Below are positions 1 to 7,801 of a stretch of 64,000 nucleotides of DNA, one piece after another. Origin of the DNA: Novosphingobium sp. (lineage in GTDB: Bacteria > Pseudomonadota > Alphaproteobacteria > Sphingomonadales > Sphingomonadaceae); NCBI RefSeq assembly GCF_039595395.1, contig NZ_JBCNLP010000001.1, forward strand, positions 1,674,001-1,738,000. The letters are read 5' to 3'. Under the pieces are notes generated by a model that did no database searches, was not told the origin of the DNA, and saw only the letters and a list, made by a program, of their open reading frames with translations. The position numbers and the translations under genes are program-made. Position 1 is the stretch's first letter. Every line of letters starts with the position of its first letter.

Positions 1-246
1 GCCGGTGAAGGCCCACAATTCCTTGATGAGCCGGTAGTCCAGCTCCTTGTTCCATTTGCGGGTGAGGAAGGCCTGAGCCTCGTCGCGGTTGGTGGCGAAT
101 TCCACCCGGTTCCTCCAGCGCGTGTCGAGTGTGTAGGCAAGGGCGACCTTGGCCGCGTCGCGGCTGTTCCAGCCATCTTCGGCCAGACGGACCTTCTCGA
201 CAGCGCTTTCATGGGTGAAGGGGGGGAGTGGTGGACGGGACATCAT
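1..246 (-). CDS. DUF1348 / NTF2-like family protein (5' part only)
   Basis: Reading the minus strand from the ATG at 246 (or the second ATG at 243) gives 82 residues that run off the left edge. They begin MMSRPPLPPF and contain the stretches EDGWNSRD, RWRNR, FLTRKW and LDYRLIKELW, which I recognise as typical of DUF1348, a small SnoaL/NTF2-like fold protein of about 155 residues with no settled function. A GGAGG ribosome site lies 4 bases before the first ATG and 7 before the second. The promoter holds a perfect 12-bp palindrome. Genes of this family are often found beside a TetR regulator, but none is visible on this side. The family call is confident; the function is unknown. Confidence 0.85.
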   Translation of the reverse strand, partial: MMSRPPLPPFTHESAVEKVRLAEDGWNSRDAAKVALAYTLDTRWRNRVEFATNRDEAQAFLTRKWNKELDYRLIKELWAFTG

Positions 247-265
247 GGTACCTCCGCTTAACTTG

Positions 266-277
266 TACCGATCGGTA
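266..277. promoter_or_regulatory. perfect 12-bp palindrome, probable TetR-type operator
   Basis: TACCGATCGGTA is a perfect inverted repeat 20 bases upstream of the DUF1348 start codon, so it overlaps the likely promoter. Short palindromes with this ACCGATCGGT core are typical TetR/AcrR sites. The cognate regulator is not visible and may lie left of the window. Confidence 0.6.
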
Positions 278-423
278 AAAGATGGCGGCGGAGTCGTCAA
301 CCCGTTTCAGCGTGGTCGGCGATGCTGTGCATGCGCTGAGGGGCGCCCCAACCAGGCGAACAAGGACCGGCCGTCTTGATGCGAGGCATGTTGCGCAATT
401 GAGATTTCGGCGATGTCTTTTCC

Positions 424-1139
424 ATGCCTGCGGCCGGGCGCTTGCCGCTGCTTTCACTTGTGTGGCTGTGCGCCGTGCCTCCGGCCCATACGGAGGAGGC
501 GGCCAGTGCGCTGCCGCCAAGGTCTGTGCAGATGACATGGGTCGTTAAAAAGGCGGTTTGGGCCCCGTCCCTTTCGAACGCTTTCGCAATGAAGTGATGT
601 TTAAGGCGCGGATCAACGGGGTCGAGGCGAATGTGCTGCTCGACAATGGCGCCGTTGTCACCATGCTGGACGAGGTTTTCGCGCAGAAGGCGGGTCTAGC
701 GTTGGGTGTTGCCGGTACGCGTCTGGCCACGGGCAGCGCCATCATGACCTCACGCAGGGTGAATAATGTGCGTTTCGAGATCCCGCATCGCCTGACTATC
801 TCCGGAACGCCGCATGCCGTCGATCTGCAGCCTATGTCGCGCATGCTGGGACGCCGGATTGATGCCGTGCTGGGCGGCGATATGCTCGACAAATTGACCG
901 TTGCGGTCCTGGTCAGCGAGCAGCATCTGCCGCTGGTCGATGGCAACAAGGTCGAGGCGCTGCTGGAGAATCTACCGATCAGACTGAAGGTCGATCTGGG
1001 GTCGAACGAGCTGATGACCTGGGCAAAGCTGTCGGCAAAGGGGCGGCTTTGCCATTCGGCGGGAAGCTGCTTTGCATCGGCCAAAATGGCGCCAAGGTCC
1101 AGATCGGCTTCCTTGGGCGGGCAGACATCGGGCATCTGA
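424..1139 (+). pseudogene. retropepsin-like aspartyl protease, frame disrupted
   Basis: The ATG at 424 opens a convincing signal peptide (MPAAGRLPLLSLVWL, then a cleavable AHTEEAAS region), but this frame stops near 597. The protease-like part lies in another frame from about 558, where only a TTG is available directly after an in-frame stop. It contains NGVEANVLLDNGA, matching the catalytic D-[TN]-G-A loop of clan AA retropepsins; here it is DNGA, not DTGA. A later VLGGDML and VDLGSNE fit the second half of such proteins, after which the similarity fades. One base change near 545-560 would join the two parts. Either the gene is decayed or there is a sequence error. A minus-strand reading from 1195 to about 1030 is also protein-like, but I could not identify it. 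Confidence 0.45.
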
Positions 1140-1195
1140 TTGTGGCTCTTGGTATCAGCGATCTTCTTTTTGAGCGCGCTCACCGCCTCGCCCAT

Positions 1196-1614
1196 TCGTT
1201 CAAATAAGCCTTCATGTCGGGGCGATTGGCAAAGTCGGATTCAGTAATATGGTTAGTGTTTTGTTTTAGATTGTCCTATCTTGTCAAAAATTAAGTCGCC
1301 TGTGTTGCCATGCATTGGGTGTTATAAAGCGGCGACAGGTCGGAAATTCCATATTTTTCATGCTAATTAAATTCTCAATATGCTGCATTATGGCAGCATG
1401 AAAATCATACAGGTTCAAGGTCTTTCCGATATTTTCTAGGTTCTGCGTATTTCTAAAATCCTTCGCGACGAGATTGAATCGGCCGAACGCTCGCTTTGCA
1501 AGAAATTTAGTGAGGGTCTGAAACGCACCGGGTTTGGCAGTGCTTGGTCTGCTTAAGGCATACTCAAAAGAGACCGGGGCCCCCCATAGCTCCGAACTCT
1601 TGGCCTAGGCTGCT
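1196..1614. other. AT-rich gene-free stretch with a small inverted repeat
   Basis: No coding pattern is visible. The stretch from about 1230 to 1450 is clearly richer in A and T than its surroundings. ATGCTGC at 1380-1386 pairs with GCAGCAT at 1393-1399 across a 6-base loop. I see no promoter or RNA gene that I could defend. Confidence 0.4.
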
Positions 1615-1677
1615 CCTATGAACAGAGGATGGCTTTCGACGGACTGATCTGAGGCCTTCAACGGCAGGTTTGTCAGC
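1615..1677 (+). repeat. 63-bp dispersed element, copy 1
   Basis: This copy starts CCTATGAACA, ends GGTTTGTCAGC and is exactly 63 bases, like the other ten copies. Over its last 30 bases it is nearly identical to the copy at 23890 (CTGAGGCCTTCAA, then GGC, then TTGTCAGC). It lies about 260 bases beyond the 3' end of the MFS gene at 1939. Confidence 0.7.
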
Positions 1678-1892
1678 GGGAGAGGGCGGGGGGCGCCACC
1701 CGGCTGGATGTTGCTGGGATGATCGGTGGGTTGTGGTATTCGGAATGTCCGCTTCCACGCTGAACCAGTGGATAGCGGATATAAATAGTCGGAGGCCGCA
1801 TGCTCTGTGTGCTGATTGGCGTCGATTCCAAGACGGTCCGTTTTGATCGCCCGCACGACCACGGTGATAACCCGTTCAGCCAGGCTGTTGGC

Positions 1893-1924
1893 AAAAAGGA
1901 GGCCGGCGAGCTATGCGGGCCTCC
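1893..1924 (-). terminator. intrinsic terminator of the MFS gene
   Basis: Read on the minus strand, GGAGGCC (1924-1918) pairs with GGCCTCC (1904-1898) and is followed at once by TTTTT (1897-1893). It begins 15 bases after the TAA of the MFS gene at 1939, which is the right place for a Rho-independent terminator of the porin-ProX-MFS unit. Confidence 0.8.
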
Positions 1925-1938
1925 AGCTTATTGTGGCT

Positions 1939-3276
1939 TTACCGATCGAGCGAGGCCGCTTCATCAAGGCTCATCGCACGCGTCTCGGGTGCCAGCAGCA
2001 CGGAAACCAGAAGCCCCAGAAAAGTGATGGCCGCTGCTGCCATCATCGTATTGCCGATACCGATCAGTTCCAAAGCGAGCGGCACCAGCCATGTTCCAGC
2101 CGAAGAGCTGAGCGCCGCCAGCGAAGCCCCGAAGCCCACGGCGGCGGGGCGAATTTCCGTCGGGAACAGTTCGTTGGGATAGACGATTTCCAGCACCTGC
2201 GCGCCACCGATGAACAGCGCATAGATGCCGAACAGCGTCAGCACGATCCAGCCCGGCGCATTGGGGAACAGTCCCAGCCCCAGCAGGCCCAGTCCGGAAA
2301 ACAGGAAGCTGCCGATGATCATCGTGCGCCGCCCGATCAGGTTGATCAGCCCGGAGGCGAGCCCGCAGCCCAGCGCCAGCAGCAGGGTGATGGCGATCGA
2401 GCCGTAGGAGGCCATGTCGCCGGTCAGGTGAAGCGCGGAAAACAGACGCGGCACAAAGGCGTAGAGCGCGAACATCGGCACGACAGCGCAGGCCCAGAAC
2501 ACCACCACAAACAGGATGCGCGGCCCGTAACCGGCACGGATCGCATCAAGGAACCGCATCGCCTTGGTGGATGAATGTTCGCCAAGATTCTCCAGCGAGA
2601 AGCCGGGACCATAGACCTTCTTGATGATGCGATCGGCCTCATCCTTGCGGCCTTTGCTCAGCAGCCAGCGCGGCGATTCCGGCGCATCCAGGCGCAGAAG
2701 CAGCATCGTGATGGCGATCAACGCCGGGCTGGCCATGATGTGCCGCCATGCGCTCGGGCCCCAGCTTGCCAGCACCGTCGTACCGACGATATAGGCCAGA
2801 GCCGCCCCCGCAAACCACATCACTGTCAGCAGCGAGAGGCGCGAACCACGGCTCTTCTGTGGGATAAATTCGGTTAACAGCGAACCGGCGGAGGTGTATT
2901 CAATGCCCACGGCCAGACCCGAGAACACCCGTAGCACGGCCATCACCGTGCTACTCTGCACCCAATACATCGAGAGCGATACGGCAAGGATGATCAGCGG
3001 CCCCAGCGCATAGGGGCGGCGGCGCCCGAAGCGCCCGGTCAGCGCGCCGCCCACGAAACCGCCGAAGAACACGCCCAGCAGCTCCATGGCCGCGACCATA
3101 CCCTGCTCATTGCCGCTCAGATGCAATTCGGCGGCAATGGGGATGGTCGCCACGCCGATCACGCTGACGATATAGCCGACCATCGACCAGCCTATGCAGG
3201 CGCTCAGGGTCAGATGCTGGTGGAAGCGGTTGACCGCCACATCCTCGATCCTGACCGGTGTCTCTGGGGATTTCAT
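1939..3276 (-). CDS. MFS metabolite transporter
   Basis: A 445-residue inner-membrane carrier with about 12 hydrophobic segments. It shows the MFS loop 2-3 signature G-R-F-G-R-R-R-P near residue 85, the PESPRWL motif with SKGR in the central loop, and PTEIR followed by PETR near the C-terminus, as in the sugar and organic-acid porters of the major facilitator superfamily. The start ATG is preceded by AGGATACTCC. It is the last gene of a minus-strand run with the porin and the ProX-like gene and is followed by a strong terminator. It is clearly homologous along its whole length to the carrier at 7802-9130 (shared IEDV, ESPRWLLSKGR, SLENL and NELFPTEIR), although that gene has Pseudomonas-like DNA. 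The substrate cannot be told from sequence; an organic acid or sugar acid is likely. Confidence 0.85.
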   Translation of the reverse strand: MKSPETPVRIEDVAVNRFHQHLTLSACIGWSMVGYIVSVIGVATIPIAAELHLSGNEQGMVAAMELLGVFFGGFVGGALTGRFGRRRPYALGPLIILAVSLSMYWVQSSTVMAVLRVFSGLAVGIEYTSAGSLLTEFIPQKSRGSRLSLLTVMWFAGAALAYIVGTTVLASWGPSAWRHIMASPALIAITMLLLRLDAPESPRWLLSKGRKDEADRIIKKVYGPGFSLENLGEHSSTKAMRFLDAIRAGYGPRILFVVVFWACAVVPMFALYAFVPRLFSALHLTGDMASYGSIAITLLLALGCGLASGLINLIGRRTMIIGSFLFSGLGLLGLGLFPNAPGWIVLTLFGIYALFIGGAQVLEIVYPNELFPTEIRPAAVGFGASLAALSSSAGTWLVPLALELIGIGNTMMAAAAITFLGLLVSVLLAPETRAMSLDEAASLDR

Positions 3277-3316
3277 GGAGTATCCTTATCTGTGAAACGC
3301 GCCGATTTGGTCAGTG

Positions 3317-3802
3317 TCAGGGGAGGGCCACGACCCGCGTGGCGACGCCCATCTCCTTCAGCCAGGCTTCCAGCGCGATGAAAGGCAGGGCGATGGTCGC
3401 GGTGTTGCGCAAGGGATGGACGGCAATGCGCGATGTGCCACGAAACGCGGCATCGAACACAAGCGGGATCTGGCCTTCCCGGGCGTTGATCGCGGCCAGG
3501 GGCGTGACCGCTCCGGGAGTAACGCCGAGCAGCCGCTCCATGTCCTCCGGCTTGCCGAAGGAAAATTTCCCGGCGCCAAGCAGGGCGGCAAAAGCCTTGA
3601 GATCAGCCCGCTTGTCATGCGGCAGGGTGATCAGCCAGAAGGCGCCCTGCTTGTCCTTGAGGAACAGGTTTTTCGTATGGGCCGCTGGCAGCGCCGCGTG
3701 AATGGCGGCGCTCTCCTCAACCGTATAGACCGCTTCATGCTCAAGCTTTTCGAAGGCGATGTTACGGTCTTCGAAGTCGTTATAGATGCCGTCTTCCGTC
3801 AT
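3317..3802 (-). CDS. ProX/YbaK-family prolyl-tRNA deacylase
   Basis: A 161-residue protein with the whole YbaK/ProX editing fold: an N-terminal helix, EAVYTVEE near residue 25, the KNLFLKDKQ strand with the conserved lysine, and GAVTPLAAIN with the G-x-x-x-P loop that places the tRNA 3' end. Free-standing proteins of this kind hydrolyse mischarged Ala-tRNA(Pro). The ATG at 3802 is preferred over that at 3814 because GAGGA lies six bases before it. The gene sits 30 bases after the porin and 40 bases before the MFS gene on the same strand, so it is probably co-transcribed, though a link between the three functions is not obvious. Confidence 0.85.
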   Translation of the reverse strand: MTEDGIYNDFEDRNIAFEKLEHEAVYTVEESAAIHAALPAAHTKNLFLKDKQGAFWLITLPHDKRADLKAFAALLGAGKFSFGKPEDMERLLGVTPGAVTPLAAINAREGQIPLVFDAAFRGTSRIAVHPLRNTATIALPFIALEAWLKEMGVATRVVALP

Positions 3803-3832
3803 CCTGTTCCTCATTCACAACAATGATTTAAC

Positions 3833-5185
3833 TCAGAAATAATATCCGAAGATGCACAGGAACGAGACCTTGGTGCGATTGTCTCCGCCCATGGCCGCGC
3901 CTTGCGAGAACTGGCCCGCGCCAATGTTGGGATCGTTCTGGCCGATCAGAGCTTCGGTCCAGACGCGGATGCGCTGATGGGCCTTGTCGGTCCAATAGGC
4001 GCCGACATTGACGCGGGTGGTGTCTTTGAAGCCGGCAGCATCCTTGAGGAAGCGGGCGTAGTTGGCATAGAGGTCCAGCTTCATCGGGAACTTGCCGGTA
4101 TCGATGCTGCGGCCCACTTCTCCGAACACCAGCGTGCCATGGGCGGCGATGTTGTAGGCGCCGTCATAATCGCCCACCGAGACCACCTCGCGGTTGCCGG
4201 GATTGCGCGCCCAGATGTCCTGACGGGCCACGCGGGCGGCGGCATGCCATGGGCCTTGCGTGGCCTTGAGGCTCAGCGCGAAGCTGTGGCGCGCGCCATC
4301 CTGACGGGTGTCGAAATTGTGGATCTGCGAAATCCACGCCGAGGCGGCCACGGTCAGGCTGCTATTGGATGTCGAGACCAGTTTGTAATGGACATTGCCG
4401 ATGGCCATGTTGCGCTCGGCATTGCTGGAGCCATTGGCGAGGCCAGTGTCGCCCTTCACGATGTTGACCGAATAGCGCGAACTGTCAGCGCTGATGCCGA
4501 AAGCGGCGGGTGCGGGTGCGGGGAAGAAGCCGCCGGCAAAGCTCAGGCGCTTGCCGCTATGGGCGAAGGTGGCGCCCACATTGTAGGTTTCCTCCATGCC
4601 ATAGACAAAGCCCAGGCTGTTGAGGAAGGATGAGCCGAAGAACTGGTCGTCGAAGGGAACGGCTTGCAGGCCGAAAGCCGCCTTGTTCTTCGCATCCAGT
4701 TTCACACCGGCATAGGCATAGACCGGAAAGCTGATCTCACCCGGATAATTCTGATATCCCGAGGCTTTGCCATACATGAAGCTGCCACCGTAAAAGCGGT
4801 ACTGCGCCGAGGCGAAGAATTTCGAGGAATCGTAATCCGCGCTCAGGATCACCGTATCGAAGGAGAGATGGCTGGAGGTCTTGCGCTGGCCCGCACCATT
4901 GGCATCGTTGAAGCGCAGATCATAGCGGCCACGCACCGCGCCGCCCAGCTTCAGCTTGCCCGCGCTGTCCACCGGCGTATCGGCGGCGGCAACCTTGGCT
5001 GCAGCCGTGTTGGCGGGCGGCGGCGAGAAGCGCGAAGGCTCGGCGGTGTTCTGGATCACGGGCGCTGCGGGCAGCGGTGCGGGATCGACCATCACCTCGG
5101 CGGCGGTGGTTTCAGGCGCGGCATCAGCGGCCATCGCGGGCGAAGCAAGCGCGGCAGCGGCCGCAAGTGTAAAAGTTGTAATCAT
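3833..5185 (-). CDS. outer-membrane porin-like beta-barrel protein
   Basis: A protein of 450 residues. A signal peptide (TFTLAAAAALASPAMAA) is followed by a Pro/Ala-rich linker to about residue 75, then a domain of alternating amphipathic strands (GGAVRGRYDLRF, SADYDSSKFFASAQYRF) that ends in the aromatic FGYYF. A terminal Phe is the usual Bam recognition signal of outer-membrane barrels. I chose the second ATG (5185) because GGGGAGG lies eight bases before it; an ATG at 5191 is closer to that site. The size and linker fit the sphingomonad porins often placed beside uptake carriers. It probably brings the substrate of the downstream MFS carrier across the outer membrane. The specificity is unknown. 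Confidence 0.75.
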   Translation of the reverse strand: MITTFTLAAAAALASPAMAADAAPETTAAEVMVDPAPLPAAPVIQNTAEPSRFSPPPANTAAAKVAAADTPVDSAGKLKLGGAVRGRYDLRFNDANGAGQRKTSSHLSFDTVILSADYDSSKFFASAQYRFYGGSFMYGKASGYQNYPGEISFPVYAYAGVKLDAKNKAAFGLQAVPFDDQFFGSSFLNSLGFVYGMEETYNVGATFAHSGKRLSFAGGFFPAPAPAAFGISADSSRYSVNIVKGDTGLANGSSNAERNMAIGNVHYKLVSTSNSSLTVAASAWISQIHNFDTRQDGARHSFALSLKATQGPWHAAARVARQDIWARNPGNREVVSVGDYDGAYNIAAHGTLVFGEVGRSIDTGKFPMKLDLYANYARFLKDAAGFKDTTRVNVGAYWTDKAHQRIRVWTEALIGQNDPNIGAGQFSQGAAMGGDNRTKVSFLCIFGYYF

Positions 5186-5301
5186 GGTCATACCCTCCCC
5201 AAGGTTTGTTTTGTCGTCCGGCTTGCCTCTGTTTTCGGGCAAAGCCTCCCCGTGCCCCGCAGCGCAGGGCTTTGGCCGTCATGGCCCGTGTGCGGTGGGT
5301 C

Positions 5302-5329
5302 CTTCCGCCCCCTGGGGGAGGGGCGGAAG
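5302..5329. terminator. 10-bp perfect hairpin between the cassette and the porin gene
   Basis: CTTCCGCCCC (5302-5311) pairs exactly with GGGGCGGAAG (5320-5329) around an 8-base loop, 11 bases after the stop of the aldehyde dehydrogenase gene. There is no T run after it on either strand, so it would be an atypical terminator. It lies at the left edge of the Pseudomonas-like block. Confidence 0.45.
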
Positions 5330-5339
5330 ACCTTCAATC

Positions 5340-6833
5340 TCAGGCCGAGGCGTCGATCCAGATGGTCTTCAACTCTGTGTACTGGTCGTGTGCCCAGACC
5401 GACTTGTCGCGACCGCCGAAGCCTGACTCCTTGTAGCCGCCGAAGGGCGTCGAGGCGTCGCCCTCGCCGAAGCAGTTGACGGTGACGATCCCCGCGCGGA
5501 TCTCCCGCGACAGGCGCAGTGCGTGGCGCAGGCTGCCGGTGTAGGCCGAGGCGGCGAGGCCGTAGACGGTGTCGTTGGCCAGGGCGATGGCTTCGTCGAT
5601 GTCGTCGAAAGAGGTGACCGAGAGCAGCGGGCCGAAGATTTCCTCGCGGAACAGCCGGCTGTGCGGCGAGACGCCATCGACCACGGTCGGCTCGACGAAG
5701 ATGCCAGCCTCGGTGGCGCCGCCGAAGCGCACCGCCAACCGCTCCGTCCTGGCCTGGTCGAGGTACGCGCGGACCTTCTCGAAGTGCGCCGGGCTGACCA
5801 GCGCGCCGAGGCGATTACGCGGATCCAGCGGGTCGCCCATGCGCCACTCGCGGAGCTGCGCGCCGATGCGTTCGAGCAGCGCCTCGCGGACCTCGGCGTG
5901 GACGATCAGCCGCGAGGACGCCGAGCAGTTCTCGCCCATGTTCCAGAACGCGCCGTTGACCACGTGTTGCGCCACCAGGTCGAGGTCCTCGACATCGTTC
6001 ATCACCACCGCCGGGTTCTTGCCGCCGCACTCCAGTACCACCCGCTTGAGGTTGGACTCGGCGGCGTACTTGAGGAACAGGCGGCCGGTCGCGGTGGAGC
6101 CGGTGAAGCTGACCATCGCCACGTCCGGGTGGCGGCCCAGCGGTTCGCCGGCCTCGCGGCCGCCGCCGGGGACCACGTTGAACACCCCGGCGGGGATCCC
6201 CGCCTGGCTGGCCAGTTCGGCGACGCGCAGGGCGGTCAGGCTGGTCTCGGGGGCCGGCTTGACCACTACGGAGCAGCCTGCCGCCAGCGCCGGGCCGATC
6301 TTCCAGGCGAGCATCAGCAGCGGGAAGTTCCACGGCAGCACCAGGCCGACCACGCCGATCGGCTCGCGCACCACCATGGCCAGCGCCGCCGAACCGACCG
6401 GGGCGGTGCTGTCGTAGATCTTGTCGATCAGTTCGGCATGCCAGCGCAGGGTATTGATGGTTTCCGGCAGGTCGGTGTGCTGGCATTCGCGGATCGGCTT
6501 GCCGCTGTCGAGGCTCTCCATCACCGCCAGTTCCAGCAGGTGCTCTTCCAGCAGCTCGGCCAGGCGCAGCAGCGCCGCCTTGCGCTCGGCGGGCGTGCGC
6601 GAGCGCCAGCGGCCGTCCTCGAACGCCCGCCGCGCGCTGGCCACGGCGTGCCCGACGTCCTCCGCGTCGCAGGCGGCGACCTGCGCCAGCAGCTCGCCGG
6701 TGGCCGGGTTGGTCGAGGCGAAGGTGCGGCCGCCGCAGGCATCGCGGAACCCTCCGTCGATGAAGGCGCGCTGGGGAAGGTCCAGCGTCGCGGCGATGGC
6801 CGCGTATTCCTCCCGGCTCAGCAGCTCAGTCAT
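5340..6833 (-). CDS. PuuC-like NAD(P)+ aldehyde dehydrogenase
   Basis: A full-length ALDH of 497 residues. The Rossmann glycine loop is FTGSTATG near residue 243, the general base is Glu268 in LECGGKNP, and the catalytic Cys303 lies in GENCSASSR. The C-terminus (FGGYKESGFGGRDKS, then ELKTIWI) matches PuuC and other gamma-glutamyl-aminobutyraldehyde dehydrogenases. It should oxidise an aminoaldehyde or semialdehyde to the acid in the cytosol. Its ATG at 6833 overlaps the stop of the DapA-family gene by 8 bases, so the two are translationally coupled. As I recall it, the gene order with the upstream genes matches the P. aeruginosa PA4185-PA4189 region. The very high GC at third positions differs from the porin gene beside it. 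Confidence 0.9.
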   Translation of the reverse strand: MTELLSREEYAAIAATLDLPQRAFIDGGFRDACGGRTFASTNPATGELLAQVAACDAEDVGHAVASARRAFEDGRWRSRTPAERKAALLRLAELLEEHLLELAVMESLDSGKPIRECQHTDLPETINTLRWHAELIDKIYDSTAPVGSAALAMVVREPIGVVGLVLPWNFPLLMLAWKIGPALAAGCSVVVKPAPETSLTALRVAELASQAGIPAGVFNVVPGGGREAGEPLGRHPDVAMVSFTGSTATGRLFLKYAAESNLKRVVLECGGKNPAVVMNDVEDLDLVAQHVVNGAFWNMGENCSASSRLIVHAEVREALLERIGAQLREWRMGDPLDPRNRLGALVSPAHFEKVRAYLDQARTERLAVRFGGATEAGIFVEPTVVDGVSPHSRLFREEIFGPLLSVTSFDDIDEAIALANDTVYGLAASAYTGSLRHALRLSREIRAGIVTVNCFGEGDASTPFGGYKESGFGGRDKSVWAHDQYTELKTIWIDASA

Positions 6834-7737
6834 GGCGGCCACCCTCGACGATCCGCGCGACCTCGCCCTTGAGCCTGGCGACGATCTCCGCCAGTGCCGC
6901 CTTGCCGGCCTCGTCCAGCGCCTTCAGCGGCGCACGTACGCCGCCGGCGCGCAGGCCGGCCAGTTCGCAGCCGTGCTTGATCGACTGGACGAAGTGACCG
7001 CTTTCGAGAAAGTCCATCAGCGGCATCATCGCCGCCATGATGCGCCGGCCCTTGGCGAAGTCGTTCTCGACCACGCAGGCCTGGTACAGGGCGAGGTGTT
7101 CGCCAGGGATGAAGTTGGAGCCGGCGCAGACCCAACTGCGCGCGCCCCAGGCGAAGAACTCCAGGGCCTGGTCGTCCCAGCCGCAGGACAAGGCGATCCG
7201 CGGGTGGCGGCAGGCCAGGCGGTGCAATTGCGCGGTGGAGCCGGAGCTTTCCTTGATCGCGACGATGTTGCGGCAGCCGGCGACGGCGGCGAAGAACGCC
7301 TCGTCCATCTCCACGCCCATCCGCGCCGGATAGTTGTAGAGCATGATCGGCAGGCCGGCGGCGCGGTCCACCGCCTGCACGTGCTCGGCGATCTCCCGCG
7401 AGGTCGGCAGCGCGTAGGGCGGCGAGCCGACCAGGATGGCGTCGGCGCCGATGGCGCGGGCGGCTTCGGCGTAGGCCAGCGAGTCCTCGGTGCGGATCGC
7501 GCCGGTTCCCACCACCAGCGGCAGGCGCCCGGCGATGACTTCGCTGGCGTGGGCGGCGAGGGCCAGGCGTTCCTCGGCGGTGTGCGCGTAGTACTCGCCG
7601 GTGGAGCCGCCGATCACGATGCCGTGCACCTTCGACTCGACGAGAAACTCCAGGACCTCGGCGAAGGCCTGGGTGTCGATGCTGCCGTCGGCGCTCAGCG
7701 GGGTGATGGCGGGGGTATAGATACCTTCGAATTTCAC
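6826..7737 (-). CDS. DapA-family (DHDPS/NAL) lyase or aldolase
   Basis: A 303-residue TIM-barrel protein of the dihydrodipicolinate synthase/N-acetylneuraminate lyase family. The pyruvate/2-oxoacid loop is GGSTGE near residue 43, the proton-relay tyrosine is Tyr134 in YNYP, and the Schiff-base lysine is Lys162 in IVAIKESSG. Family members add or remove pyruvate, or dehydrate sugar acids and hydroxy amino acids. In a catabolic cassette with an amine oxidase and an ALDH, a degradative lyase is more likely than lysine synthesis. The start is a GTG with AGGAGG eight bases before it. The reaction is not decided by sequence. Confidence 0.85.
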   Translation of the reverse strand: MKFEGIYTPAITPLSADGSIDTQAFAEVLEFLVESKVHGIVIGGSTGEYYAHTAEERLALAAHASEVIAGRLPLVVGTGAIRTEDSLAYAEAARAIGADAILVGSPPYALPTSREIAEHVQAVDRAAGLPIMLYNYPARMGVEMDEAFFAAVAGCRNIVAIKESSGSTAQLHRLACRHPRIALSCGWDDQALEFFAWGARSWVCAGSNFIPGEHLALYQACVVENDFAKGRRIMAAMMPLMDFLESGHFVQSIKHGCELAGLRAGGVRAPLKALDEAGKAALAEIVARLKGEVARIVEGGRHD

Positions 7738-7801
7738 GGGGTTTCCTCCTGTGGGATGCTGGGCCGCGGCGCACCCGGCGGACGCTGCCGCGGCGGGTGG
7801 T

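Noticed and set aside
5177..5191. The porin start (ATGACCATGATTAC) equals the first bases of lacZ-alpha, hinting at vector sequence
   Set aside because: The match ends after 14 bases, and a normal signal peptide and barrel follow, with host-like codon use. Most likely a coincidence.
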